From Dyadobacter subterraneus (GTDB lineage: Bacteria > Bacteroidota > Bacteroidia > Cytophagales > Spirosomataceae): 64,000 nt of DNA. The notes beneath the pieces were generated by a model, which saw only the letters and a list, made by a program, of their open reading frames with translations, was not told where the DNA came from and made no database searches. How positions within the stretch are numbered: position 1 is the stretch's first letter; each line of letters opens with the position of its first letter. Location: positions 929,573 through 993,572 of the forward strand of contig NZ_JACYGY010000002.1 in NCBI RefSeq assembly GCF_015221875.1, read 5' to 3'. The position numbers and the translations under genes were made by a program. This document shows, piece by piece, positions 7,855-17,106 of this stretch.

Positions 7855-8286
7855 ATGAGCACATTAGTAAAAACCCACTTCGCGAATCCTAAATTGTACA
7901 ACGGATTTTTTGGTAAAGAAGCTTTAAATGAATTTTTTGCCCCAGCTTATGCAGGCAGCGTACCAGCTGTAAATGTAGTTGAAAGCAAAGACGGATTCAG
8001 AATTGAAGTTGCCGCACCTGGATTACAAAAGGCTGATTTTAAATTGAATCTTGAAAAAAATCAGTTGACAATCTCGGCTCAAAAAGAACAAAAAGAAGAA
8101 GAAACCAACGAAAAATATTCTCGCAGAGAATTTAAATACAGTTCTTTCCAAAGGACTTTCACGCTACCAAATTCAGTAGATGGTGAAAAAATTGCTGCAA
8201 GTTATGCTGATGGGATTTTGAAAGTGGAACTTCCGAAACGGGAAGAAGCTATTGAAAAACCATTGCGTGAAATCGAGATTGCTTAA
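7855..8286 (+). CDS. Hsp20/alpha-crystallin small heat shock protein
   Basis: The 143-residue protein is a small heat shock protein, an ATP-independent holdase for unfolding proteins. The alpha-crystallin domain runs from about residue 38 (VPAVNVVESKDGFRIEVAAPGL) to 135. It includes FKLNLEKNQLTISAQKEQ, the FQRTFTLPNSVDGEKIAASYADGILKV region and the conserved final strand LPKREEA. A short FF-rich N-terminal arm precedes it. It is followed by a clear terminator, so it is probably monocistronic, and lies next to the htrA protease gene. Confidence 0.93.
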   Translation: MSTLVKTHFANPKLYNGFFGKEALNEFFAPAYAGSVPAVNVVESKDGFRIEVAAPGLQKADFKLNLEKNQLTISAQKEQKEEETNEKYSRREFKYSSFQRTFTLPNSVDGEKIAASYADGILKVELPKREEAIEKPLREIEIA

Positions 8287-8300
8287 AATTTAATTTGGGA

Positions 8301-8334
8301 AAGGGCGTTATTTGTCATGAATAACGCCCTTTTT
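8301..8334 (+). terminator. Rho-independent terminator of hsp20
   Basis: The inverted repeat AAGGGCGTTAT / ATAACGCCCTT with a 9-base loop is followed by a T run. It begins 15 bases after the hsp20 stop. Confidence 0.85.
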
Positions 8335-8391
8335 GGCATATTAAAGATTAATAATTAACGGTAAATATGTTTTAGTGAATTTTCAGATTCA

Positions 8392-8399
8392 TACCTTTG
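8392..8399 (+). promoter_or_regulatory. Putative htrA promoter (-7 element)
   Basis: TACCTTTG is a perfect match to TAnnTTTG, 85 bases upstream of the htrA start. A TTTTAG sequence about 19 bases upstream could serve as the -33 region. Confidence 0.55.
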
Positions 8400-8484
8400 T
8401 TAAAATATGTTAAATGGCTTTACAAAGGGAATAATTTGCCGGCTCGTTTACGTTATTTGTTCAATATAGTTCTAACCCCAACAT

Positions 8485-10026
8485 ATGGAAATGAAAACAA
8501 ACTGGAAAGCTTTGGTATTGGTTGGGCTGCTTTCGAGCGCATCAACCCTTGCAGGCTTCAAACTTTTAAGTTCTGGTAGTGACAGGGATGTTATTTTTAA
8601 AGAATCACCTTCTGAATCACTGGCACGTTTTACATCGGCAGGTGCGCCGGCGGGAGCTCCTGGTGATTTTGTATATGCAGCTGAGGCGACTACTCCTGCG
8701 GTAGTCCATATTAAGTCGACAATGACGAGGTCGTCACGTGGCGGACAGGGAGATATTCCTGATATTTTCAGAGATTTCTTTGGTGATGATTTCGGTGGCG
8801 GTTCTCGTGGCCCGCAATCTTCCGAAGCTTCGGGCTCTGGTGTTGTGATTTCTGCTGATGGATATATTGTAACAAATAATCACGTAGTAGAAGGCGCACA
8901 GGAGTTGGAAGTTACATTATCAAATAAAAGTAAATTCAGAGCGAAAGTAATTGGTACTGACCCGTCTACTGATATTGCGGTAATTAAAATCGAAGCTAAA
9001 AATCTTCCTGCCGTTACTTTTGGTAGCTCTGATGCAGTGAAAGTAGGAGAGTGGGTAGTTGCTGTTGGTAATCCTTTTAATCTTGAATCAACCGTTACAG
9101 CTGGTATTATCAGTGCAAAGGGACGTGGTTTAGGAATTATCGGTCAGTCTCAAAATCGTCGTGGAAATGCTACACCAACTTCGGCAACAGCGGGAGATGT
9201 GCCATTGGAATCTTTTATTCAGACTGATGCAGTAGTTAACCCTGGAAACAGTGGTGGTGCTTTGGTTAATTTGAAAGGTGAATTAATTGGTATCAATACA
9301 GCCATTGCGAGTCCAACCGGAAGTTTTGCGGGATATGCATTTGCAGTTCCATCAAGTATCGTTAAGAAAGTTTCTGGTGACTTGATCAAATTCGGAAATG
9401 TTCAACGTGGATACCTTGGAATTTCTCTTGATGAATTGGACAGCCGTAAAGCAGAAGAATATGGTGTGAAAGTAAACGATGGTGTTTATGTTCGTGATTT
9501 CACAGAAAACAGTGCTGCAAAAGCGGGCGGTATTACCAAAGGAGATGTTATCGTAAAAGTTGATGGCTTGAATACACATTCAATTCCTGAACTTCAACAA
9601 TCAATCGGTTTGCATAAACCTGGCGACAAAGTTGTTGTTACTGTTAACCGCGACGGAACAGAAAAGGATTTGAACGTAACATTAAGAAACCGTACTGGTG
9701 GTTCAGATGTTTTGAAACGTGATGAATCTGCCGTAGTAATGAGTGTTTTAGGAGCTCAGTTTGGTAATATCAGTGATCAGGAAAAACAACGTCTTACACG
9801 TTACAAAGTGGAAGGTGGTGTGAAAGTGCTTTCAATTGACGGTGGTAAACTGGCCAGAACAGGCGTTGAAGAAGGTTTTATCATTACAAAAGTAAATGGC
9901 AAACCTGTAAAATCGGTTAAAGAATTGGAAGCTTCTCTTGCCGGAAAATCAGATTCCATGGTTCAGTTTGAAGGTTTATATATAGATGCTCCTTATGATG
10001 TTTATTCATTCGGATTTAGATTTTAA
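8485..10026 (+). CDS. HtrA/DegP-family periplasmic serine protease
   Basis: The 513-residue DegP/DegQ-like protease-chaperone degrades misfolded envelope proteins. An N-terminal hydrophobic signal or anchor (residues 7-24) is followed by a trypsin-like domain with the full triad: His133 in TNNHVVEG, Asp163 in STDIAVIKIE and Ser256 in NPGNSGGAL. A first PDZ domain covers about 308-400 (RGYLGISLDEL...GDVIVKVDG). A second, weaker PDZ spans about 415-505 and ends in FGFRF. Gly- and Asp-rich residues 84-115 form a loop before the catalytic core. It has its own promoter and terminator beside hsp20. Confidence 0.93.
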   Translation: MEMKTNWKALVLVGLLSSASTLAGFKLLSSGSDRDVIFKESPSESLARFTSAGAPAGAPGDFVYAAEATTPAVVHIKSTMTRSSRGGQGDIPDIFRDFFGDDFGGGSRGPQSSEASGSGVVISADGYIVTNNHVVEGAQELEVTLSNKSKFRAKVIGTDPSTDIAVIKIEAKNLPAVTFGSSDAVKVGEWVVAVGNPFNLESTVTAGIISAKGRGLGIIGQSQNRRGNATPTSATAGDVPLESFIQTDAVVNPGNSGGALVNLKGELIGINTAIASPTGSFAGYAFAVPSSIVKKVSGDLIKFGNVQRGYLGISLDELDSRKAEEYGVKVNDGVYVRDFTENSAAKAGGITKGDVIVKVDGLNTHSIPELQQSIGLHKPGDKVVVTVNRDGTEKDLNVTLRNRTGGSDVLKRDESAVVMSVLGAQFGNISDQEKQRLTRYKVEGGVKVLSIDGGKLARTGVEEGFIITKVNGKPVKSVKELEASLAGKSDSMVQFEGLYIDAPYDVYSFGFRF

Positions 10027-10089
10027 AACAGCTTTTGCCGATTAGGATGTTAGCCTTTTAGCAAGTAGAAATCGCTGAGTATTTAGATA

Positions 10090-10128
10090 AAAAATGGTCC
10101 CGGAAAGTTAATTTCCGGGACCATTTTT
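10090..10128 (+). terminator. Rho-independent terminator of htrA
   Basis: AAAATGGTCCCGGAAA pairs with TTTCCGGGACCATTTT around a short loop and ends in a T run, 64 bases after the htrA stop. It is symmetrical enough to also end the convergent gene that stops at 10159. Confidence 0.85.
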
Positions 10129-10158
10129 TATATTTTGTATTGAAGAGTAATCTGAATA

Positions 10159-12105
10159 TTAAAGCATAAACTTCAATCTCACCACTTCTTTTTCACTTAG
10201 AAAACGCCATTTTCCACGTGGTAACTCTTTTTTGTCTAATCCGGCAAATACGGTACGATCCAGTTTTTGCACCTCGTAACCAAGATGTTCAAACATACGA
10301 CGCACAATACGATTTTTACCACTGTGAATTTCCAGTCCAACCACCATAGCATCCGGCGTAACGATTCCTACCTCATCAGGTTTAACAAAACCATCCTCCA
10401 ATTCCAATCCCGCCTGTAATAGTTCGAAATCTTCTGTTGTAATTGGTCTGTCAAGCTCAGCCTGGTAAATTTTCTTGATGCCGTTCGATGGGTGTGTTAA
10501 CTTTTCAGCCAATCCTCCGTCATTTGTCAGCAAAAGTAAACCAGTTGTATTTCTGTCTAAACGACCTACCGGATAAATACGCTCATAACAAGCTCCCTTG
10601 ATCAAATCCAAAACTGTTTTACGTTCCTCTGGGTCGTCAGTTGTGGTAATGTAATCTTTCGGTTTGTTAATCAGTACATAAACCAGTTTTTCACGGTTTA
10701 ATGCTTTTTTACCAAATTTAACCACATCCGATGCCTCAACTTTGTGACCCATTTCTGTAACAACTTTGCCATTAACAGAAATTTGTCCGGATGCAATTAA
10801 ATCATCTGCCTCGCGACGGGAACAAATTCCCGCGTTGGCTATATATCGGTTCAAGCGCATTTCAGAACTTTCTTCCTTACGCTTTGCTCCCGGTTTTTTG
10901 TCATAACCACTTAAATTATAACGAGGTGCAGTTTCAAATCTTCCAACACGGCGATTAGCTGCTTCTTCTGCAAGACGTTTTTCCGTTTCCGGATCTTTGT
11001 CAACTACCTCTTCAAAATCGCTTTTTTTTTTAAAAGCTGGTTTTTCGTGTCTTCCGTTTGAAGGAGTCGGTTTGAAAGTACGAGGTGCATCATTACTTCT
11101 TTCCGTACGCGGCTTGTCAAAGCTTCTTCCTTCTCCTCTTGTTCTGTCCTGACCGGGAGCAAATTCACCTCTTGGTTTAAATCCGCGTGAATCTCCATCA
11201 CGGTCCGAAGAACGTGGTTTGTCAAAAGCTGGTCTGTCCTGACCTGATCTTTCGAAGCGAGGCTTGTCGAAGCCCGGCTTGTCAAAACTTCTTCCTTCTG
11301 ATCTTTCTCTTGGTCTGTCCTGACCGGGAGCAAATTCACCTCTTGGCTTAAATCCGCGAGAATCACCATCACGGTCTGAAGAACGTGGTTTGTCAAAAGA
11401 AGGTCTGTCCTGACCGGTTCTTTCAGGTCTGTCAGAACCTGATCTTTCAAAACGTGGCTTATCGAAGCCCGGCTTGTCGAAACTTCTTCCTTCTGATCTT
11501 TCTCTTGGTCTGTCCTGACCGGGAGAAAATTCACCTCTCGGTTTGAAACCGCGGGAATCTCCATCACGGTCGGAAGAACGTGGTTTGTCAAAAGAAGGTC
11601 TTTCCTGACCGGGTCTATCAGAACCTGATCTCTCAAAACGCGGCTTATCAAAACTTCTTCCTTCCGATCTTTCTCTTGGTCTGTCCTGACCGGACGCAAA
11701 TTCACCTCTTGGTTTAAATCCGCGGGAATCTCCATCACGATCCGAAAAGCGTGGTTTGTCAAATGCCGGTCTGTCCTGACCGGGTCTATCCTGACCACCT
11801 CTGTCAAAACGAGGTTTATCAAATCCTGGCTTTGAAAATCCTGGCTTACCAAAATTTGGTTTGTCGTAACGCGGACGTTCTGAATCGAAGCGAGGTTTAT
11901 CGCCGCTTGGTCTGTCGCTGTAAGATCTTGAAGATTCAGCGCTTGGGCTGGCTACTCTCAGGCTGGATTTTTTGATACTTGGCTTGCTGAAGCGACTTTC
12001 TGCTTCCGGACGTTTTTTGCCAAATGGGCGGCCTGAGGCATCACCACTTCTTCCTGGAGGACGCGAAGAGCTCGCATCACTCGATTTTGTTATTCTTTTT
12101 CTCAT
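10159..12105 (-). CDS. RluB/RsuA-family 23S/16S rRNA pseudouridine synthase with long repetitive N-terminal tail
   Basis: The C-terminal ~235 residues of this 648-residue protein form an RsuA/RluB/RluE-type enzyme. There is an S4 RNA-binding domain at about 415-462 (MRLNRYIANAGICSRREADDLI) and a catalytic domain with the nucleophile Asp517 in YPVGRLDRNTTGLLLLTNDG. The N-terminal ~410 residues are low-complexity and rich in Arg, Asp, Gly, Pro, Phe and Ser, with four repeats at about 111-335. Basic tails are common on Bacteroidota RluB-like proteins; this one is unusually long and regular. The tail probably contacts RNA or ribosomes, which is inference. The exact subfamily is uncertain. Confidence 0.88.
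   Translation of the reverse strand: MRKRITKSSDASSSRPPGRSGDASGRPFGKKRPEAESRFSKPSIKKSSLRVASPSAESSRSYSDRPSGDKPRFDSERPRYDKPNFGKPGFSKPGFDKPRFDRGGQDRPGQDRPAFDKPRFSDRDGDSRGFKPRGEFASGQDRPRERSEGRSFDKPRFERSGSDRPGQERPSFDKPRSSDRDGDSRGFKPRGEFSPGQDRPRERSEGRSFDKPGFDKPRFERSGSDRPERTGQDRPSFDKPRSSDRDGDSRGFKPRGEFAPGQDRPRERSEGRSFDKPGFDKPRFERSGQDRPAFDKPRSSDRDGDSRGFKPRGEFAPGQDRTRGEGRSFDKPRTERSNDAPRTFKPTPSNGRHEKPAFKKKSDFEEVVDKDPETEKRLAEEAANRRVGRFETAPRYNLSGYDKKPGAKRKEESSEMRLNRYIANAGICSRREADDLIASGQISVNGKVVTEMGHKVEASDVVKFGKKALNREKLVYVLINKPKDYITTTDDPEERKTVLDLIKGACYERIYPVGRLDRNTTGLLLLTNDGGLAEKLTHPSNGIKKIYQAELDRPITTEDFELLQAGLELEDGFVKPDEVGIVTPDAMVVGLEIHSGKNRIVRRMFEHLGYEVQKLDRTVFAGLDKKELPRGKWRFLSEKEVVRLKFML
11101..11775 (-). 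repeat. In-frame tandem repeats encoding the RGD/Pro-rich tail
   Basis: Four direct repeats of about 57-65 codons start at residues 111, 168, 233 and 290 of the pseudouridine synthase. Each contains a DRPxFDKPR opening, SDRDGDSRGFKPRGEF and GQDRPRERSEGRSFDKP. Similarity holds at DNA level as well as protein level, pointing to recent duplication and likely copy-number variation between strains. The unit lengths are multiples of three, so the reading frame is kept. Confidence 0.9.
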
Positions 12106-12478
12106 TAGGAATGCAGTATCACTACTGGATTTTGTTTCCTCTCTACAAACTTGTTCTTACTTGGGCTAGTGTACATTGATGACCGTTGTCATAACAGAAT
12201 GCCACTAAAACGCATTTACAAACGTATCTGATGTTCAGAGTACTATGTGTTATTTATGTTTTGAAATGCAAAGATACACTAATTTTTATTACTAAATATT
12301 TTCATTTCTTTTACCCGAAATGTGTCATTACGACGTTACTAATAATCGTTAAGTAAATCTTGCTTTCGGGCAACAAGTAAAACAGGAATAAGAGTTCCGG
12401 TTAAAACAAATTTGACGGTCGTTTTAGTAAACAGAAAACGCCGGCCTTTACCCGATATTCATTAAATATTGCAGTCCT
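12106..12478. other. Divergent intergenic region between pseudouridine synthase and acetoacetyl-CoA synthetase
   Basis: This 373-base AT-rich gap separates two divergent genes. It holds the -7 element at 12269-12276 for the leftward gene. No convincing promoter for the rightward gene, no RNA gene and no ORF with coding character was found. Confidence 0.6.
12269..12276 (-). promoter_or_regulatory. Putative promoter (-7) of the pseudouridine synthase gene
   Basis: On the minus strand this reads TATCTTTG, an exact TAnnTTTG match followed by CA. It lies about 165 bases upstream of the start codon, implying a long 5' leader. Confidence 0.55.
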
Positions 12479-14428
12479 ATGCCAACGAATATACAGTTAC
12501 AACCTCTTTGGAAACCAGGAAAAAAACTGACGGAACAGTCAAATTTAAAAAAGTACATGGACTGGCTGTTCGTAAAAAAAGGACTTTATTTTCGTGGATA
12601 TCATGATTTGTGGGATTGGTCGGTGACGGATCTGGAAGATTTCTGGGAAAGTCTCTGGCAATATTTTCATATCAAATCGCACGACATTTATCTTGAAGTT
12701 TTGCGGCGGCCAAAAAAAGGAATGATAGGCACACAATGGTTTCGCCGTTCCAGACTTAATTATGCCGAACATATTTTCAGAAATAAAACAAAAGATCATC
12801 CTGCATTACTTTTTCAATCGGAAACACAGGGACTAACAAAAATTTCCTGGGAAGAACTTGAGTCTCAGGTTGCAGCTGTTTCCACCTGGTTGCGCCAACG
12901 CGATGTAAGACCGGGAGACAGAGTAGCCGCAGTGCTGCCCAATATTCCTCAGGCCGTTGTCGCATTTCTGGCGGTTAATGCCATCGGAGCAGTCTGGTCC
13001 AGTTGTTCACCTGATTTTGGCAGGGCAGGAATTGTAGAGCGGTTATCTCAAATACAACCCAAAGTACTGTTTGTTACGGATGGCTATCATTACAATGGGA
13101 AAACGTATGATACTACCGCAACTACGATGGAACTTGGTTCTGCACTTCCATCTGTAAAGGATATCGTCATGATTTCCAATATGGATTCCGCATCGAAACC
13201 CGAAGGAATCAGGTCCTGGGAAGATATTTTACACTTGCCTAATTTTGGAATTGACTTTGAGGCAGTACCTTTTGAACATCCGATCTGGGTACTTTATTCC
13301 TCCGGCACAACAGGAAAACCAAAGGCAATTACCCACAGCGTTGGCGGATGTTTGCTTGAACATTTGAAAATACTGTCAATTCATCAAAACGTAAAACCCG
13401 GCGACCGCTACTTCTGGTATTCTACTACCGGCTGGATGATGTGGAATTTCGCTTTGGGCTCCATGTTATGCGGCGCAACACTTGTAATTTATGATGGTTC
13501 TCCCGCTTTTCCCTCCACACAAGTTTTGTGGACATTAGCAGAGCGTGCTAAAATAACTCATTTTGGAAGCGGTGCAGCCTATTTTATCAATTGCATGAAA
13601 GCTGGAACAAGTATCCCTTCCGAGAAACTTTCACATCTGGAAACCATTGGTTCAACAGGTTCTCCGCTGCCGCCAGACGTTTATGAATGGGTTTATCAGC
13701 ATGTCAAAAAGGAAGTCTGGTTAATTTCATTAAGTGGCGGAACGGATATTTGCAGTGCTTTCGTTGGTGGAAATCCGATGGAACCCGTTTACCCGGGAGA
13801 AATCCAAAGTCGCGCGTTGGGAGCCAAAGTAGAAGCTTTTGATGAAGATGGAAATAGTGTAATTGATGAATTGGGGGAAATGGTAATTACCCAGCCTATG
13901 CCTTCCATGCCGATTTATTTTTGGAATGATGAAGACAACGAACGGTATGAAAAAAGCTACTTTGAAACCTATCCAAATGTATGGCGTCACGGCGACTGGA
14001 TTAAAATAACTTCAAGAGGTTCAGTCATTATTTACGGAAGATCAGACGCCACCTTAAACCGTGACGGAATCCGGATTGGTACTTCAGAAGTTTATAGCGC
14101 AGTGGAAAGTCTGCCGGAAATTAAAGACAGTCTGGTGGTTTATCTTGAAAAGGAAGATGGGGGAGGGTTTATGCCTCTGTTTGTTGTTTTGGAAGAAAAT
14201 AAAAAATTGACCGAAACATTAAAAGAGGAAATCAAGCATGCGCTAAGAACGCAATACAGTCCACGGCATGTACCTGATACAATAGAAGCGGTGTCTGCTA
14301 TTCCTTATACGATCAATGGAAAAAAGATGGAAGCACCGGTTAAGAAAATACTGATGGGAATGGATCCGGCAAAGGCGGTTAGTAAGGATACAATGCGGAA
14401 TCCTGAGGCTTTGGATGGGTTTGTTTGA
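12479..14428 (+). CDS. Acetoacetyl-CoA synthetase (acetoacetate-CoA ligase)
   Basis: The 649-residue protein belongs to the ANL adenylate-forming superfamily and to the acetoacetyl-CoA synthetase branch. It has the AacS-type N-terminus (LEDFWESLWQYF, RSRLNYAEHIFRNK) and the AMP-binding loop WVLYSSGTTGKPKAITHS near residues 277-294. TGWMMWN, SLSGGTDICSAFVGG and IYGRSDATLNRDGIRIG follow, then the C-terminal catalytic lysine region YTINGKKMEAPVKKI. It activates acetoacetate with ATP and CoA, linking ketone body or polyhydroxybutyrate-type carbon to central metabolism. It stands alone, with a convergent gene 6 bases downstream. Confidence 0.9.
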   Translation: MPTNIQLQPLWKPGKKLTEQSNLKKYMDWLFVKKGLYFRGYHDLWDWSVTDLEDFWESLWQYFHIKSHDIYLEVLRRPKKGMIGTQWFRRSRLNYAEHIFRNKTKDHPALLFQSETQGLTKISWEELESQVAAVSTWLRQRDVRPGDRVAAVLPNIPQAVVAFLAVNAIGAVWSSCSPDFGRAGIVERLSQIQPKVLFVTDGYHYNGKTYDTTATTMELGSALPSVKDIVMISNMDSASKPEGIRSWEDILHLPNFGIDFEAVPFEHPIWVLYSSGTTGKPKAITHSVGGCLLEHLKILSIHQNVKPGDRYFWYSTTGWMMWNFALGSMLCGATLVIYDGSPAFPSTQVLWTLAERAKITHFGSGAAYFINCMKAGTSIPSEKLSHLETIGSTGSPLPPDVYEWVYQHVKKEVWLISLSGGTDICSAFVGGNPMEPVYPGEIQSRALGAKVEAFDEDGNSVIDELGEMVITQPMPSMPIYFWNDEDNERYEKSYFETYPNVWRHGDWIKITSRGSVIIYGRSDATLNRDGIRIGTSEVYSAVESLPEIKDSLVVYLEKEDGGGFMPLFVVLEENKKLTETLKEEIKHALRTQYSPRHVPDTIEAVSAIPYTINGKKMEAPVKKILMGMDPAKAVSKDTMRNPEALDGFV

Positions 14429-14434
14429 AATTCG

Positions 14435-15055
14435 TTAAAACCGTCGTCCAATCGTAAAAGATAATTGAGGAAAAATAGTATCTCCGTTAGTATCCAGTTG
14501 TAAGCCAGTTGTTAATCCAAGAATTATTTTTTGATTAATTGTATAACCGGCAAAAAATTGTGAGATTCCACCGAAGGAATAAGTTCGTTGAGAAGAGGTA
14601 TGCTCGGTGATATAAACGGGTAATGGTAAGCCAGTTACAATGGGAAATATTGTTGTTCTATCATTTGGAACAGAAGAAGACTGATAACGAAAAAGCCCAC
14701 CAACCCGAATCCCTAAATCCCAACTTGTTGTTCTTAGAAAATGATAGCCCATTTTTCCAACAAGCTGAGCACCCGCAGTGGTATACCGGTAAGACAAATC
14801 ATGAACTTTGCCGTTTGCTTCTGTGACCAATAACAAATCTGACCCATCATGTATCGTCATTCCTAATTCTGTTAACCAGGATAATCTTTTTTGAAAAAAC
14901 CTTTCATATTCTACGCCTAGCATTAAACCTTGTATATCACCAGTACCAAGTTTTCCTCGACCGATATTGACTTTCATTGCTTGATCTGGAAGGGTTTGAG
15001 AATAGGCTGATCTGGTAATTATTACGAATAGAGCTAAAAGAAGAAATTTTTGCAT
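14435..15055 (-). CDS. Predicted outer-membrane beta-barrel protein, uncharacterised
   Basis: The 206-residue protein begins with a clear signal peptide (MQKFLLLALFVIITRSAYSQ). The mature part consists of alternating amphipathic strands, for example LMLGVEYERFFQKRLSWLTELGMTI and SWDLGIRVGGLFRYQ, ending PQLSFTIGRRF with a C-terminal aromatic residue. That pattern fits an eight-strand-type outer-membrane barrel, a common class in Bacteroidota. No specific family or function is recognised. The gene converges on the acetoacetyl-CoA synthetase gene. The 296 bases upstream, shared with the divergent S41 gene, are AT-rich with only weak promoter matches. Confidence 0.65.
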   Translation of the reverse strand: MQKFLLLALFVIITRSAYSQTLPDQAMKVNIGRGKLGTGDIQGLMLGVEYERFFQKRLSWLTELGMTIHDGSDLLLVTEANGKVHDLSYRYTTAGAQLVGKMGYHFLRTTSWDLGIRVGGLFRYQSSSVPNDRTTIFPIVTGLPLPVYITEHTSSQRTYSFGGISQFFAGYTINQKIILGLTTGLQLDTNGDTIFPQLSFTIGRRF

Positions 15056-15351
15056 GTTGTGAGATGAGTCGTAAAATGAGTATGCTGTAAATGTAGTGCT
15101 TTAGAAATCGGCAACTTCTATTTAAAATGCTGTTATTTAATCAAATATCGATTATCCCCAATCTCATCTTATTCAAAATAATCATACACTTTTTCCTAAG
15201 TCGGAAAAGCTTAATAAACCACTTTGCCATAACCCTCTTTCTTTCTGTATATTTAAAACCCACACAAGGATTTATATTGGTCATTCGTTAGTCAAATGTT
15301 TATTAACTCAAATAAAATTTTAACTTTACTTATTAAAAAAGTGATTTATAA

Positions 15352-17055
15352 ATGAACCAGGAAATTCCGGAAAAGCCCGTCAGCAATTCAAAATCTGTTA
15401 TCCGTTTACCCATTATTATCAGCATCACGCTGGCTGCCGGTATATTGCTGGGCAGTACCTTTTTTAGCGGAGGCAAAAAGCTGACCGACGTGGCTAAAGG
15501 CTATGCGAAATTCCGGGAAGTTTTGCTTTTGGTAGAAAATAATTACGTCGATTCTGTCAATACGGAAGAACTTGTGGATTATTCGATCTCCAAAATGCTG
15601 GAAAAGCTGGATCCACATACGGCTTATTTTAATACGGAAGAAGCGACAGCCGCACGTTCACAGCTGGACTCGGGCTTTGATGGTATCGGTGTTGAATTTA
15701 ATATTTATAATGATACCGTTTATGTGGTAACGCCGTTAAGCGGTGGTCCGTCGGAAACGGTTGGAATTCAAAGTGGTGACCGCATTCTTAAAGTAAATAA
15801 AGAAGTACTTTCTGCGCCCGGGGTTACCAATGGGCAGGTTTATAAATTATTGCGCGGCAAACGCGGAACAAAAGTTACGCTTACGATTGAGCGAATTGGT
15901 TTAAAAGACAAATTGAATTTTGAAGTAGTACGCGACCGAATTCCTACTTATTCGGTTGACGCTGCATATATGGTTGATAAGGAAATTGGTTATATCAAAG
16001 TAACCCGTTTCTCTGAAACTACTTTTGATGAATTCAAATCTGCATTGAGTACGCTCAAAGCGAATGGGCTGAAAAAACTGGTTCTTGATCTTCGCGGAAA
16101 TCCGGGAGGTTATATGGAGCGTGCGACAAGTATTGCCGATGAATTTATTTCCGGAGACAAATTATTGGTTTACACCGAAGGAAAAGACAGTCGCTTCGAC
16201 CGTAAAACCCGTTCACATGTGGAAGGTGGTTTTGAACAAGGCGCGTTGGTTGTTCTGGTGGATGAAGGAAGCGCTTCCGCTTCTGAAATTTTGGCCGGTG
16301 CCTTACAAGATCATGACCGTGCGTTAGTTGTCGGTCGCCGTTCTTATGGAAAAGGTCTGGTTCAAATGCCGATCAAACTTTCTGATGGCGCAGAATTACG
16401 GTTGACGATTTCAAGATATTATACGCCAAGCGGACGCAGTATTCAGAAACCTTATGAAATGGGTAAGGGTGAAGATTACAACCAGGATCTGACGCACAGA
16501 TATGACAGCGGCGAATTCTTCAACGCGGATAGTATCAAATTTGATAAAACAAAAGCATATAAAACAGACGGTGGAAGGACCGTTTATGGCGGCGGCGGAA
16601 TTATGCCGGATGTTTTTGTTCCGCGTGATACGCTGATGAACAGCAAATATTTATTTGAGCTTTATGCCAAAAATATTATTCGTGAATATGCTTTGCGTTA
16701 TGCGAATGAAAATCAGAAAAAACTTGAAAAACAGACATTTCAGGAATATCTAAAAACCTTCCAGATTTCTGATGCCATGATTTCTGAACTTGTTAAAGAC
16801 GCGACAAGATCGGGAATCAAGTTAAATGAAAAGGAATTAAACCGTTCAAAACCAATTATTCAATCTCAAACCAAAGCTATTATCGGCCGTTATGTTTGGG
16901 GAAGAAAACAAAAAAGCGGTTTGAATAACGAGGTTTATGAAGTGCTGAACCCGATGGATAATGTTTATCAAAATGCTTTGAAACAATTTGGTAAGGCCTT
17001 GGAACTGGAACGTGGAAATTTCAGTAGTTTGAACACAAAAAAGATAGATAAATAG
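15352..17055 (+). CDS. S41-family C-terminal processing peptidase
   Basis: The 567-residue envelope protease has an N-terminal membrane anchor (about residues 20-40, IRLPIIISITLAAGILLGS). A PDZ domain follows near 105-185 (DGIGVEFNIYNDTVYVVTPLSGGP, GIQSGDRILKVN). The S41 catalytic core contains LVLDLRGNPGG, the serine motif VDEGSASASEILAGAL and the lysine motif GRRSYGKGLVQ, giving the Ser-Lys dyad. The C-terminal ~150 residues are helical and charged, as in longer Bacteroidota S41 proteins. Such proteases trim or degrade periplasmic proteins; the substrate is unknown. Confidence 0.92.
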   Translation: MNQEIPEKPVSNSKSVIRLPIIISITLAAGILLGSTFFSGGKKLTDVAKGYAKFREVLLLVENNYVDSVNTEELVDYSISKMLEKLDPHTAYFNTEEATAARSQLDSGFDGIGVEFNIYNDTVYVVTPLSGGPSETVGIQSGDRILKVNKEVLSAPGVTNGQVYKLLRGKRGTKVTLTIERIGLKDKLNFEVVRDRIPTYSVDAAYMVDKEIGYIKVTRFSETTFDEFKSALSTLKANGLKKLVLDLRGNPGGYMERATSIADEFISGDKLLVYTEGKDSRFDRKTRSHVEGGFEQGALVVLVDEGSASASEILAGALQDHDRALVVGRRSYGKGLVQMPIKLSDGAELRLTISRYYTPSGRSIQKPYEMGKGEDYNQDLTHRYDSGEFFNADSIKFDKTKAYKTDGGRTVYGGGGIMPDVFVPRDTLMNSKYLFELYAKNIIREYALRYANENQKKLEKQTFQEYLKTFQISDAMISELVKDATRSGIKLNEKELNRSKPIIQSQTKAIIGRYVWGRKQKSGLNNEVYEVLNPMDNVYQNALKQFGKALELERGNFSSLNTKKIDK

Positions 17056-17106
17056 CAAAAATGTCGCCCGGAAAATGCGGCTGACAAATACCAAATTTAG
17101 TTTATA

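Noticed and set aside
11004..11852. Open frame of 282 codons on the minus strand overlapping the pseudouridine synthase tail
   Set aside because: It lies in a second frame of the same repetitive region; its openness follows from the repeat composition, its translation is low-complexity and it has no start context or family match.
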